Shown: positions 1-9,907, counted from the stretch's first letter. The stretch: 16,108 nucleotides of DNA from Trachelipus rathkii (GCA_015478945.1 JABUQX010124308.1:5001-21108), one strand, 5' to 3'. Notes: generated by a model not told the origin, from the sequence alone. Made by a program: numbers and translations.

Positions 1-2
1 AC

Positions 3-19
3 TTTTTTTTTTTTTTTTT
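3..19. repeat. Poly-T run at window edge
   Basis: An uninterrupted run of 17 T lies at the left edge. It could be the poly-A tail of a minus-strand retroelement whose body lies to the right, but the next 160 bases (20-182) match no element I recognise. It may equally be an ordinary homopolymer. Confidence 0.6.
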
Positions 20-182
20 ACCTTTGGTAAAAGTGACAATCTGGGATTCATGCCCTTCCCATTTCTACACCCAAAATTATTTTTACTTAAGAAAAACTAG
101 TAAGTAATATTTACAGATGTATATTTTTACTTTAAAGTTGTTTTATTTCTTTCTAACTTTCTGTCTAAAGAATTTAACATAT

Positions 183-552
183 TAGTTCTATATATATATA
201 TATATACTATATATATATACTATATATATATCTAGTATATATATAATATTATATTATATATTATATAATATAAATATATAATTATATATATCTAAATTAT
301 ATATATATATATATATTATATATATAAGTATATATATATATATAATATTATAGTATTATATATAATATTATATAATATGATATATATATATATATATACA
401 ATATATATATATATATATATTATAAATATATTATATATTATTATATATATATAATATATATATATATAATATATATATAATATAGTATTATTATATATAT
501 ATTATATATAATATATATATATATTATATATTAATATAATATATATTATAAG
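183..552. repeat. (AT)n microsatellite tract
   Basis: Almost pure A and T, built from TATA runs broken by single-base phase slips (ATATAATATA, TATTATA). No coding potential. The irregular slips could be true mutation within the repeat or uncorrected long-read errors. Confidence 0.97.
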
Positions 553-636
553 GCTATTTATAAGTGGTTGACTTCAGGAGCGAAAATAAATAATGTATCG
601 TTATTTTAATAATTTTAGGGTAAATACATTAAATTT

Positions 637-648
637 TTGGTTAACCAA
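637..648. repeat. 12-bp perfect palindrome beside the CCTAA patch
   Basis: TTGGTTAACCAA reads the same on both strands and sits three bases before the CCTAA-type repeats. It contains AACC on one arm and GGTT on the other, so it may mark a switch in orientation of the pentamer repeat. No function is known. Confidence 0.5.
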
Positions 649-650
649 AC

Positions 651-718
651 TTAGCCTAACCTAACCTGACCTAAAATAGCCTAACCTAACCTAACCAACT
701 TAACCTAAATAACCTACC
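651..718 (-). repeat. Interstitial telomere-like (TTAGG/CCTAA)n patch
   Basis: The plus strand carries degenerate CCTAA units: two pure runs of CCTAACCTAACC type separated by a GACCTAAAATAG variant, fading into AACTTAACCTAAATAACC. Read on the minus strand this is TTAGG, the ancestral arthropod telomere repeat. The same pentamer, written AACCT, is also a known abundant microsatellite in penaeid shrimp genomes. The patch is short, mutated and bounded on both sides by AT microsatellite, so it is an internal copy and not a chromosome end. It could come from telomerase repair of a break or from plain microsatellite expansion. Confidence 0.8.
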
Positions 719-749
719 TAATATAACGGATCAACGCACTTAATAAATG

Positions 750-1035
750 TCCAATATATATTATATATATAATATAAATATATATATATATATATAATAT
801 ATATATAGTATTAGTATATATATATATTATATATAATATATATATATATATATATTATAATATAATATTATATTATATTTATATATATATATATATATAA
901 TATATATATAATATATATATTATATATATATATATATAAATATATATATTAATATATATATACTATATATATATATATTTATATATAATATAAATTATAT
1001 ATATTATATATTATAATATAATATAATTATATTTT
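750..1035. repeat. (AT)n microsatellite tract
   Basis: Nearly pure A and T in TATA and TAATAT blocks. It directly abuts the 3' side of the minus-strand SINE that follows. Confidence 0.97.
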
Positions 1036-1039
1036 ACAA

Positions 1040-1222
1040 GATAAACACCGTCACTCCAGGCAGCGGTGCCCTATCAAGGAAGAGGTGTACTTCATTTAAA
1101 CGTCGAGCAGGAGGAGCCAAGCCCAAGAGAGAAGAAGCTGCACATTCTCCCACCCACCAGTTTGGACCCTGGACCCCCTCCTTCGTTTGGAGATGCTCAA
1201 CCACTTGAGCTATCGGTCGCTT
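1040..1222 (-). mobile_element. tRNA-derived SINE-like element
   Basis: Read on the minus strand, this begins GCGACCGATAGCTCAAG at about 1220 and looks like a decayed tRNA. An A-box-like segment (TAGCTCAAGTGGTTGAG) is followed by an anticodon-like hairpin (TCTCC, 7-base loop, GGAGG) and a B-box-like segment (GGGTCCAAACTGG) inside a CCAG/CTGG stem. The acceptor stem hardly pairs and the base before the anticodon is not T, so it is not a working tRNA. About 100 bases of non-tRNA sequence follow before AT repeat begins, which is the usual plan of a tRNA-derived SINE: tRNA head, unrelated body, simple tail. GC content is much higher than the flanks. Internal pol III boxes are the expected promoter if it was ever active. 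Confidence 0.68.
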
Positions 1223-1262
1223 TTATATAAATAAACATAAAATACAAAAATAAGTTAAAAAT

Positions 1263-1372
1263 ATACACACACACACACAATATATATAATATATATAATA
1301 CTATACTAGTATTTATATATTATAGTATATATTATATATATATATATATATATACTTATACTATATTATTAC

Positions 1373-1425
<53 letters not shown>

Positions 1426-2049
1426 TATATATTATATATATATATATATATATCTCTCTATATATTACTATATATATTATATATATATATATATATAATA
1501 TTATATATATATAAAATATTATTAAAAATTATAATATTATCATTATCATTACTACCGTCACTATTTTATCACTGGCCATTTCATTATTACACATGATGGT
1601 TATCAACACGTATCATTAATATCATCAGTTACAATTACTATTCATTTCCTATATATTATATATATTATATATATAATATATATATATATATATAATTATT
1701 ATATATATTATTATAATTATATATATAATATATAATATATATATAATATACAAAAATGAATATAATATATATTATATATAGTTATATATATATATAGTAT
1801 AAATATTATATTATATAATTATATAATTATATAATTCTATATTATATATATATATAATATAAAATATATAATATACTCTATATATATATATATTATATAG
1901 AATATATATTATATATATATATTTATATATATATACAATATATATATATATATATACAATATATTTATATATTATATATATAATATATATATACGTATAT
2001 ATAATATTATAATATATATAGACATGTATTACATATTAATATACTCATA

Positions 2050-2087
<38 letters not shown>

Positions 2088-2090
2088 CCT
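1263..2090. repeat. AC/AT microsatellite complex
   Basis: Starts with a short (CA)n run at 1264-1279, then imperfect (AT)n to about 1530. An island at about 1530-1650 is of mixed sequence with ATCATT/ATTACT-like words and no recognised gene. Imperfect (AT)n resumes from 1650 to about 2085. Reading frames inside it translate to Tyr/Ile runs and are not genes. Confidence 0.93.
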
Positions 2091-2489
2091 TAAGGGAGGA
2101 GTTAAATAATAGATAGATAGATTTATAGCACAACGAGAGGTAAAGAAAACTTTACAGAGCGAAAATGTAAACAAATATCTTCGCTTTTTATGAATCAAAG
2201 AATCGACTTCATATTTCTTAACATTAGTATGACAGAAATTAGTAGAAAAACATCATGTTTATTTTCCAAAAAATGTTTTCCTTCAAAACCAAAGAAAAAT
2301 GATAATCGTTTATTCTTAAATATTTGTATTTATAGTTTGACCTTTAAACTTTGTCTTTCCAAAAACCAATTCCTTTCCGAACGTATTAGGACCTTAAATA
2401 ATGGTGTTTCGAATAGGTTCCTGTAAATTTTATTAAACAACCAAACCTCTTGGAATACATATATTCACTGGCATTAGACTTATAATCTT
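2091..2489. other. Unrecognised unique-sequence island
   Basis: About 400 bases of AT-rich but non-repetitive sequence between two AT microsatellites, with a small GATA run near 2110. A 78-codon open frame runs 2190-2426 on the plus strand. Its product is rich in Lys, Ser, Phe and Asn and has no motif I can tie to a family. No splice-site or poly-A argument makes it a gene. It could be a worn transposon fragment. Confidence 0.4.
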
Positions 2490-2597
2490 TAAATTATATA
2501 TATATATATATATATATAATATATTATATTATATATTATAATATATTATTATATATATATATATATATAAACTATATATATTATAATATATATATAT

Positions 2598-2628
<31 letters not shown>

Positions 2629-2920
2629 TAATATATACTGTATAAGATAAATATATACTATATTAGTATATATAATAATATATTATAATATATATATATA
2701 TATATATATATCTATAATATTATATATAGTATATATATATATATATATATACTATTATATATCTATATATATATATAGTATTATAATATATATTATATAT
2801 TTTATATATATATTATATAATATATATATATTATAATAATATATATATATATAATATACATAATATATTATATTATATATATATATATATATATAATATT
2901 ACTTATTTATTTATTTATAT
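2490..2920. repeat. (AT)n microsatellite tract with TTTA end
   Basis: Imperfect AT dinucleotide repeat ending in a short (TTTA)n run around 2903-2917. It abuts the 3' end of the minus-strand RTE LINE remnant. Confidence 0.96.
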
Positions 2921-2948
2921 ATACGTGTGCATATCATCGTCGTCGTCA

Positions 2949-3760
2949 TTAACAACCTCTATCTTTCCACTGAAGGATATAAGCCTCCTTCATTAGTTTT
3001 CATAATTATCTATCCTCTGCCATGGTTTGCCAAGTGGTTCCCATCAATTTTCAATCTGCCCAGCGTGTGCTAATGCTTTGGCGTATATAGGGCACTATTT
3101 CATTATTTCCATAGTTCATCTCTTATCCTATTGACCAACTGCTTGACCAGCTCACTACATTATAATTTCTTTAGCTATCGTTATGTTGTCTTTGATCTTT
3201 GTCTAATCTCTATTCTAAAAGCGTTTCTTATTCTACATCTGACTGATATTTACAGCAGGTTTTTCCCATGCGTCTCATAGTACGCCTTAACTTCTGAATT
3301 GTTTTGACATTTAGTGTCCATATTTCGCTACCATATGTTATGACAGGATGAAAGCATTCATTACATGATTTTCTTTTCAAACGTAGAGGCATTTTGCTTC
3401 TGAAACTTTGGCTTAATATTCATTGCCACCCATCTAAGTTTCACTCTTCTTTTAATTTCCTTAATTAGCCCCACATTTAAAAATACTCCCCCAGTTTTCC
3501 AGTGTTGTATTTCCGATTTTAATGGGCTTTGGATTTGCAAAGTTATTAAACATTACTTTAGTTTTTGAAATATTTAATTTTAGTCCAACTATTTCATTCG
3601 ATATGCTCTGAAGTTATTTTCATATCACAATGATTTTTATTAATAAATCTTCATAAGGATCCTGAAAATACAACAATACTGTCATATAAACACGCCATAA
3701 ACATTCTACGATGCCTGAGATATTTTACATTAAGTGACATCTATTACGGTGATTAGAATC
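2949..3760 (-). pseudogene. RTE LINE reverse transcriptase, C-terminal third, broken
   Basis: Role in the intact family: reverse transcription of the element's RNA at the nicked target site in the nucleus. In order on the minus strand: a degenerate palm box near 3700-3670, where the family's FADD-type catalytic motif followed by IVLFS is worn to LYDSIVVFSGS; VGLKLNISKTKVMF (about 3580-3530), the conserved segment after the catalytic box; EIKRRVKLRW (about 3460); then an open stretch at 3392-3228 with MPLRLKRK, PVITYGSEIWTLNVKTI and LRRTMRRMGK, a strong RTE C-terminal signature; and finally MAEDR, KLMKEAYILQWKDRGC and the stop at 2949. At least four frame changes and several stops separate these blocks. 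The first catalytic Asp survives but the second is Ser. Family assignment is confident; the exact RTE subclade is not. Confidence 0.85.
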
Positions 3761-3779
3761 CAGACGTCTAGTGTTCGCT

Positions 3780-3885
3780 CACTGTTTATTCCTCCCAGTA
3801 CACATTACGCAGTGTACAGCTTTTGGCAGATCATTGTATAGTTGGTCTAACTCCTCCTTCGCATCAGAAATTATTGTAAACTATT
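3780..3885 (-). pseudogene. RTE LINE endonuclease fragment
   Basis: Minus-strand translation from about 3877 gives FTIISDAKEELDQLYNDLPKAV, then CVMCTGRNK. This matches the region of RTE apurinic-type endonucleases that reads roughly VYAPTSDA-EEE--QFYNDLQ, followed by V-MGDFNAKVG. The GDFN catalytic strand is degraded to TGRN and the next codons run into a stop. Only about 35 residues of a domain of roughly 220 are visible. Upstream sequence (3886-4200) does not clearly continue the domain. The fragment lies only about 80 bases from the polymerase piece, where an intact element would have more than a kilobase. Confidence 0.7.
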
Positions 3886-4789
3886 TGATTCTGTCTGTAG
3901 CACATCAAAAGAAGAAATTTGATAATCTCAAAATGACAAATATATTTTAGAATTTAAATATAGTTGTTGATTATATCTGATACACAAGAGCATATAACTC
4001 CGGGCTTATTCTTATTCTATGCATATACCCCACAACAAGGAAGTCATACCACTAGTTCACTAGGTAAGGATCGGTTTGAGTATTATCCACAATTGTGCTC
4101 GTTTCACTTATATTGCCAAATACTTTTTGGTGAAACATATATCATAAGTTGAGGGACTAAGGTAGCACGAGAAGTCAATTCGAAGATTCGGTGGTCTTTA
4201 GACGATCAATTTCTCACTTTTTTGAAATAACACAGTACTTACATTTGCATTTGTTTCGCATAGGCATTTAGAACAAAAATGGTATTTTAATTCTTCCAAT
4301 AGCACTAAAACTGCTCGCATTAAAGTTTGAGCTAGGGATACATCTTAATTTTGGTTTCACAATGAGCTTTCAAACTATTCTTTAATACGTTCCATACTGT
4401 TTAGTGCAATCCGTCACTTACAGCCCAGGAAACTTTCCCTTCTTCATAATATCGTTATACAGCTTTAGAACTATTCCAATAATATCCTGCAATTTCTTAT
4501 CATTTTCATGTAACTAAGGGGTTCTCCTCTTTACTTTTTAGTGTTCCCGTGAAAAAACTTCCTTCCTACCAATGATTTTCTAATTAAACATTCTCCCTAC
4601 TATTATTTGACTCTTATTTTTTAACCTATTTCATTTTTGGTCATTATATGTATAGCCAATAATGTGTCTTCCTAGTGCAAATTGTGTTCAGGGCAATATT
4701 TCGCATATTTTACAGATATAATTATGGCTTCTATATAAGCAGTTTGGAACATACTCAAATGTTGTATACACAACACAAACATACAACAC
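3886..4789. other. Unrecognised region, possible LINE debris
   Basis: About 900 bases of moderately AT-rich single-copy-looking sequence. On the minus strand near 4500-4430 one frame reads IVLKLYNDIMKKGKFPG and then a stop. That loosely resembles the segment ahead of LINE polymerase domains (LF-N-I---G-FP--W). It is short and alone, so I treat it as possible debris. A 62-codon plus-strand frame at 3964-4152 has no recognisable motif. Confidence 0.35.
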
Positions 4790-5250
4790 ACAATATATAT
4801 AATATATATTATATAATATAATATTAATTATATAATATCTATTAATTATAATATAATATATATATATAATAATAAAATAATATAAATACAGTATATATAT
4901 ATATATTATTAATATATATATATTTATAATATATATAATATATTAATTAAATATAATTAATAAAATAATTTATATAATATATATATAATATATATATATT
5001 ATTATAAATTCTTATACTATACTTTATATAACTATACTACTATCTATATAAATACTCATACATATTATATCATATATATATATATATATATATAATATAT
5101 ATATAATATATATATATTATATAAATTACATATATATATGTATGAATATATCTATATATATATATATATGATAATATACTCATATATACTATATATATAT
5201 ATACATATATATATATAATATATTATAATATATAATATAATATATACCGT
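4790..5250. repeat. (AT)n microsatellite tract
   Basis: Imperfect AT repeat with AATTAA and TATTAA variants and a few C-containing islands (around 5010-5070). No coding content. Confidence 0.95.
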
Positions 5251-5634
5251 ATATGCAGGATAAAAGCGTAAACAGCAAATAGATTTTTCCACATTTTTTA
5301 TTTATTTAACATCAAAGTAGTCAACTTGATATCTAGATATAAATTAAAAAACACATTAACTACATTCAGCAAATAAAATATAATACAAGACATTTGTGAT
5401 ACATATACGACTATGACATGGATTTTAAATTGCCCGTGTTTTCAGATGATTTTAATGAATATTTCTAATGTTTGAGAAAAGTGTGGAGGAGCTCAGATGA
5501 CCCCAATACTGCTGTAATATACAAATTATACATCAATTTGTTTTATTGAAATTTAGGGAATGATTTATAAATTATAAAGAATATATATGAAAAGCAACCA
5601 TAATAGATTAATTCAATCGTGTTTGCTCTTGTGC
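5251..5634. other. Unrecognised sequence upstream of the Penelope-like element
   Basis: About 380 AT-rich bases with no certain motif. The last 60 or so (about 5575-5634) may encode part of the PLE N-terminal region (a frame reading EYI-KSNHNRLI), which is poorly conserved in this family. The 5' end of the element could lie anywhere in this stretch. I see no clear long terminal duplication matching the 3' side. Confidence 0.4.
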
Positions 5635-6910
5635 TGATTTGAAAATTTTGAAGGGGATTAGAAAGGATAAATTAATTATATAACCAAAACTGACAAAAGG
5701 AAGTGAACTTGTGTTGTTTTTGAGTCACTGAGGAATAATTACCGATATCTACTATACTTAAGATTCCTGGTAGTGCCGAATTAACCAAGAGTTTCAAAAT
5801 TTCTTAACCGGTTGATATATTTTATAACACGTCCGTGAAAAATCGAAACAAAATAAATAGAATTTCGATACTGAAAATTAAAAAACTGAGGGGCATCTGG
5901 CCTCTAAGTTCAGTGGTTTACAAACTCCTCCGGGCGGAACAGTACCTTAGGCTACGTCTGTATCAGCCTCTCTAAGACACATAAGCCGAACCTGCCATTA
6001 CGTCCCATCCTCTCAGCTATCAACTCGCCTACATATAATTTGACCAAGTTCTTTGATCCATATATTAGGACCTTAACTCAAAATCAATATATGGTTCACG
6101 ACTCATGTTCTTTTCCCAATTTAATAATAACCTATCGCTCGACAGTTGTTTTATGACCAGCTTCGATATTGAGTCACTTTTTACAAACATACCCGTCAAA
6201 GAAACAATAGATATTATAACCAACTCATTATATAAAAATAATAATAATTTAATACTGGATACTAATATAAATTTGAATTTAAATTCTGCCCAATTTAAAA
6301 AACTACTACAACTGGCAACTGAAGACACTATTTACCTCTTTAATGACTCGTTTCCCAACAAACGAATCGCGTATGGCAATTAGCCTCGTCGGTCCCGCGC
6401 TTCCCTCGGACTCTCCTCTATTGCTACTGCCTTTTGGCATTTCAATGAAGGTGATCTTGGCTTGGTTAAACTGAGTTCCCTTAGATAATTGTAAAACCTC
6501 TTCGCTATAATTTGAGATATGATGGACCTTGATCGAACTGTTTCATGTACATATGCTTTTAGTAGGGAACGTAATAGCAACGCATAACTTATTGTTCTCT
6601 GGAAAGATTCATGACAACAAACACACCGAAATCTGACTTACACAAAGAGACGTAGGAAGATGGATGGAAGGTGCATTTCTTGATGCTGTCTGCTGAGAGA
6701 GAAACGGAAAGCAATTTCATACATCAAATATACCCGGAAACCCACCTCAGACATCATGGTGAACTAGTTAATTTTAGCCTACCCTTTTTGGCATATCAAA
6801 CGGGCACGGCATTTCTCTCACTACAACCACACGTTAAGCATATAGTACTACAGAGCATATCACTAATCTCGCACATCAAATTGAGTCTATCCTTTCAATA
6901 AAGGAAATGG
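5635..6910 (+). pseudogene. PLE reverse transcriptase pseudogene
   Basis: Intact members copy element RNA into DNA during insertion. Visible blocks in order: LKILKGIRKDKLII (5638-5680), the segment before the family's DKG motif, followed in the next frame by TDKG; LSSVVYKLLRAE (about 5900-5940); KTHKPNLPLRPILSAINSP (5974-6030), a PLE hallmark; YNLTKFFDPYIRTLTQNQY (to about 6090); SFDIESLFTNIPVKETI (from about 6160), the RT motif with the first catalytic Asp intact; then, after a frame change, MAISLVGPAL (about 6373-6402) for the MGSPLGPAL box. The YVDD catalytic box is expected near 6518, where RYDG remains, so the catalytic pair is lost. Later blocks at about 6740-6800 (VNFSLPFLAYQTG) and 6880 (AHQIESILSIKEM) fit the thumb region. 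At least five frame changes are needed. Confidence 0.9.
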
Positions 6911-7039
6911 AAATTTTTAAAGCAATATCATCTTTACATAGAATCTGTCCAAATCAGACTAATTTTCTTACACGTAGAAAACTCAACCTAATGATAACGT
7001 TCTTCACCAAAGAAAAATCCTACTAAGTGGCACTACATA

Positions 7040-7577
7040 CATGGGATTCCAGCTCCTATAGCTGGTCAGAGCTACTTTAAAGAAGGTTATAAACAACCAT
7101 CTTTCTCCCAACTGGTGACTAGATTTGGTTTGCGTTAATTCCTAAGCTTAACGGTAGCAGCCTAAATTACGCTCGCAAGAAAGATACCATACCTCTGACC
7201 TATGTCATTAGATCCTGTGTTGGTATATAATATTTGTGTGCAGACTGCAACGCCTGATAGTGGGTGAGCACTACCTACGTCAGTTAAATGATTAGGATAT
7301 TCTAAGTCACAGTCTCTTTTTTTTCTCACAGTCTATCCTTAACACAATCCCGAATATTCGGCCAATAAAGAAGATGCCCATGTCACAGGACCGACCCAAG
7401 TCTCCTCAATCAAAATTTTCGACTAACTCACAAAGCTCATTTCGATCAGCACACACGAGACGAGCGCACGCATTATTAGGATACGCCCTCTTTATCAAAA
7501 CTATAACCCATCTCTTAACAATAATAATAACAAAGTACACTTGTTCGCTCGCAGCTTACTTTAAAAACCATTATTAG
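7040..7577 (+). pseudogene. PLE GIY-YIG endonuclease and C-terminal tail, broken
   Basis: In intact elements this nuclease cuts the target for insertion. A linker reads NNHLSPN around 7092 and KKDTIPLTYVIRSC (7178-7220), matching the family's approach to the nuclease. The core then follows: VGI, a stop, YLCADCNA (7219-7254) corresponds to VVYKYLCADC-A, where the GIY part is eroded and the Cys pair typical of PLE nucleases is kept. After a frame change, GEHYLRQLND (7265-7290) corresponds to YVGET-RQL--RI, with the YIG part lost to in-frame stops and the Arg of RQL kept. The final frame (7374-7577) has SPQSKFSTNSQSSFR and YALFIKTIT, where the family shows SP-SSIR and LFIK---P-LN. The assignment rests on motif order and context more than on any single intact motif. 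Confidence 0.78.
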
Positions 7578-7590
7578 GTGCTCCAATTCT

Positions 7591-8716
7591 TTTTTATTGC
7601 ATTATTATATTATTATATAATTATTCAATAATATATATTATTCTAATTAAGATATTAATATATTATTATTATCATCTAATTAATTATTAATTATATCATA
7701 TTATTATTAATTCATCTTATTATTATTAATTATTATTATTATTATTATTTTATTATGTTATTATTATTATTATTGTTATTGTTATTGTTATTGTTATTGT
7801 ATTGTTATTGTTGATTAGTTACTACAAATGAGTTTATTATATGTTATTCGTTATAAGTTATTATTAATTACTTATAATTATTATTATAAATTATTTATAT
7901 ATTCAATTAATATTCATTATTATTATATTATTATTTATTTATAATTTATTATTAATCATAAAATCAACTATTAATAAATACTTTTTCTATTCATTAATTA
8001 TTATTATTATTATTATTATTGTTATATATTTTTATGATTATTTAATGATTAATTATTATCATTATTCATTACTATATATCATTAGATTATATTGTATTAT
8101 GCGTTTTTTATTATTATACATATCATCTATATTTATCCCCAATCATTTTTTTATTATAATCATTTATTATAAAGTGATTAACTATTTTAATCACTATATC
8201 TATTCATTATTATATATTATTATTATAAATATTACTATACTTATAATTATTATTATAATTATTATTTATTATATATTATCTAACTAACATATCTATACTA
8301 TTACTTAATAATATAATTATAATTTAATTATAATCTACTCAATAACCCTAACTAGAAAGAGATATAATGTTATCATTATAATTATAATTATAAAATTATA
8401 ATTATAATTATAATTATTATATTATTATATTATATTTATATATATTATTATTAATTACTTATTATTATCATATATTTATTTTTATATCAAACTTCCAGTT
8501 ATTGTTATTGTTATTTGTTTCTTGTTATTGTTATTGTTAATTGTTTATTATTATGTTATTTATCTATATTATTATTATTATTCCATTAATTATTAGTATT
8601 CTTAATTATTAAATTTATTAACCAAAAAAACACCAAATTATTTATTAGTTTTTTTATTATGAACATTCTCTTATATTATTATTATTATTATTATCTCCAA
8701 TTATATTATTATTATG

Positions 8717-8750
<34 letters not shown>

Positions 8751-8980
8751 ATTATTATTATTATTATATTAATTATTATTTTTATTTTTTTTTTATTATT
8801 ATTCTATTATTATTTATTATTAACATTAATAACTTAGAAATAAATAATTTAATTATTACTAAATATTACATTATATGTAGTATTATTATTATTATTATTT
8901 TAATTATATAAATATAATTATCTAATTCTTATTATTCATATTATTGATTAATCAATAGTTTTTTTTAAATTTCGTTCTAG
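7591..8980. repeat. TTA-rich low-complexity block with TTATTG hexamers
   Basis: About 1.4 kb dominated by imperfect TTA/TAA trinucleotide repeat with ATAATT interludes. Two separate patches of (GTTATT)n hexamer lie at 7771-7813 and 8498-8543, and pure (ATT)n runs at about 8723-8743 and 8881-8897. It begins directly after the PLE 3' end. The 80-codon frame at 8045-8287 is a Tyr/Ile-rich translation of the repeat and not a gene. The motif differs from the AT dinucleotide found elsewhere in the window. Confidence 0.95.
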
Positions 8981-9744
8981 TCATTTAAATTTTTCCATTA
9001 TATAGTCCTGTTCATTTGATGTTAAATAAAAATCCAACTAAATCAGTGTTTTATTCCTCAGTATTCCGTTTCTCCTTTGTGTGATCTTTAATGTTTTGGC
9101 CAGATTTGTTCGAAGTGGAGTTCGCAATAACTTTTGTTAATTTAACAAAATCTTTTTATAAGACCATTTTCAATAAATAGATTCATTAGCTACTTCACTA
9201 TAATTTAACTTTATTATTGTTTTCTTCTTTGACTGATCAATAAAGTAATGTTGTTTTTTCGCGTATCTCAATATATATTATTGTATCCCTCCTGTTAAAA
9301 AATCCTTTCCTGTCGTCCTTATATGTAAAGAATAATAAATTGTCTTCAGCCAAGATCATGAATCCCTGGCAAAGTAGAGCCGAAAGGTTAATATATTTAT
9401 AAGACTTGAACCGCTAAATTTGTTAAAAATCCTTTTGGATTTTCATTTTTCAATCTTCTATGGATTTCTTTTTTTTTATATTATTTTTCTTTATAGAAAT
9501 GATTACACGTTTCACTGTCTTAAATGATAGTCAACAACTTTGAGATAAAAAAAAATTATAATAAGATTCCCTTTCCTTTTTCTGGCCTTCGAAGGAAATT
9601 GATACTTATTATGACTACCACACTATCTGTTTGGCTTAATCTGTTTTTTCCTCTGCGTATTTAATAGAAAAGCAGACTATTTTTTTCAAAATTCTTTTAT
9701 TATGAATCCTTTAATAGTATTTTTTCCATTTGCATATAATTTCA
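8981..9744. other. Unrecognised unique-sequence region
   Basis: About 760 bases of AT-rich, non-repetitive sequence. A minus-strand frame near 9130-9050 reads NIKDHTKEKRNTEE and is too short to place. I see no tRNA, no inverted repeat, no transposon motif and no convincing exon. Confidence 0.45.
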
Positions 9745-9869
9745 GATATTATATATAGTATTATAAATATAAACCGCAAAATTATTATATATATATATAT
9801 TACTATATATATATATATATTATTATTATATATATAATATTATATATATATATATATATAAATATATTA

Positions 9870-9907
<38 letters not shown>

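Larger units (their letters stand above)
2935..3885 (-). mobile_element. RTE-clade LINE remnant, internally deleted
   Basis: Read from 3885 down to 2935, this holds first a piece of the N-terminal endonuclease and then the last third of the reverse transcriptase, in the order expected for an RTE-type non-LTR retrotransposon. The 3' end is recognisable: the frame ends KEAYILQWKDRGC then TAA at 2949, and a GACGACGACGATGATATG tail follows, as expected of RTE elements, which end in short tandem repeats rather than long poly-A. The whole is about 0.95 kb against roughly 3 kb for a full element. The core of the polymerase is missing between the endonuclease piece and the palm region. The element is not functional. 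Confidence 0.85.
5635..7590 (+). mobile_element. Penelope-like element (PLE), RT plus GIY-YIG, decayed
   Basis: Following the protein across frames gives the full domain order of a canonical Penelope-like retroelement: N-terminal conserved segment, reverse transcriptase, linker, GIY-YIG endonuclease and a C-terminal tail. The span of about 1.95 kb corresponds to about 650 residues, close to the core length of such proteins, so this is a nearly complete copy that has gathered stops and frameshifts rather than a short fragment. The 5' limit is uncertain. The 3' end runs into a TTA-rich low-complexity block. PLEs are widespread in arthropods, including crustaceans, and the endonuclease-bearing type integrates inside chromosomes. 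Confidence 0.9.

Noticed and set aside
651..718. A true chromosome end
   Set aside because: The repeat is short, mutated and followed on both sides by more sequence.
1408..1596. 62-codon plus-strand open frame, Tyr/Ile/Leu rich
   Set aside because: It is a translation of the AT repeat; composition and periodicity are those of the repeat, with no protein motif.
2007..2198. 63-codon minus-strand open frame
   Set aside because: Half of it is AT repeat (alternating Ile and Tyr) and the rest has no recognisable motif.
2391..6078. Shared 13-base word ATTAGGACCTTAA at 2384-2396 and in the PLE at 6065-6077
   Set aside because: Similarity does not extend on either side, so it is probably chance in AT-rich sequence and not a second PLE fragment.
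6065..6328. 87-codon minus-strand open frame
   Set aside because: It is antisense to the PLE reverse transcriptase, whose plus-strand frame carries strong family motifs.
6380..6580. 66-codon minus-strand open frame
   Set aside because: It is antisense to the PLE region around MAISLVGPAL and the lost YVDD box; no motif of its own.
8045..8287. 80-codon plus-strand open frame resembling a hydrophobic membrane protein
   Set aside because: The Tyr/Ile-rich product comes from TTA/TAT low-complexity sequence and not from a real membrane protein.
7591..8980. A CRISPR array or other regularly spaced repeat system
   Set aside because: Repeats are simple and contiguous, without unique spacers of constant length, and the genome is eukaryotic.
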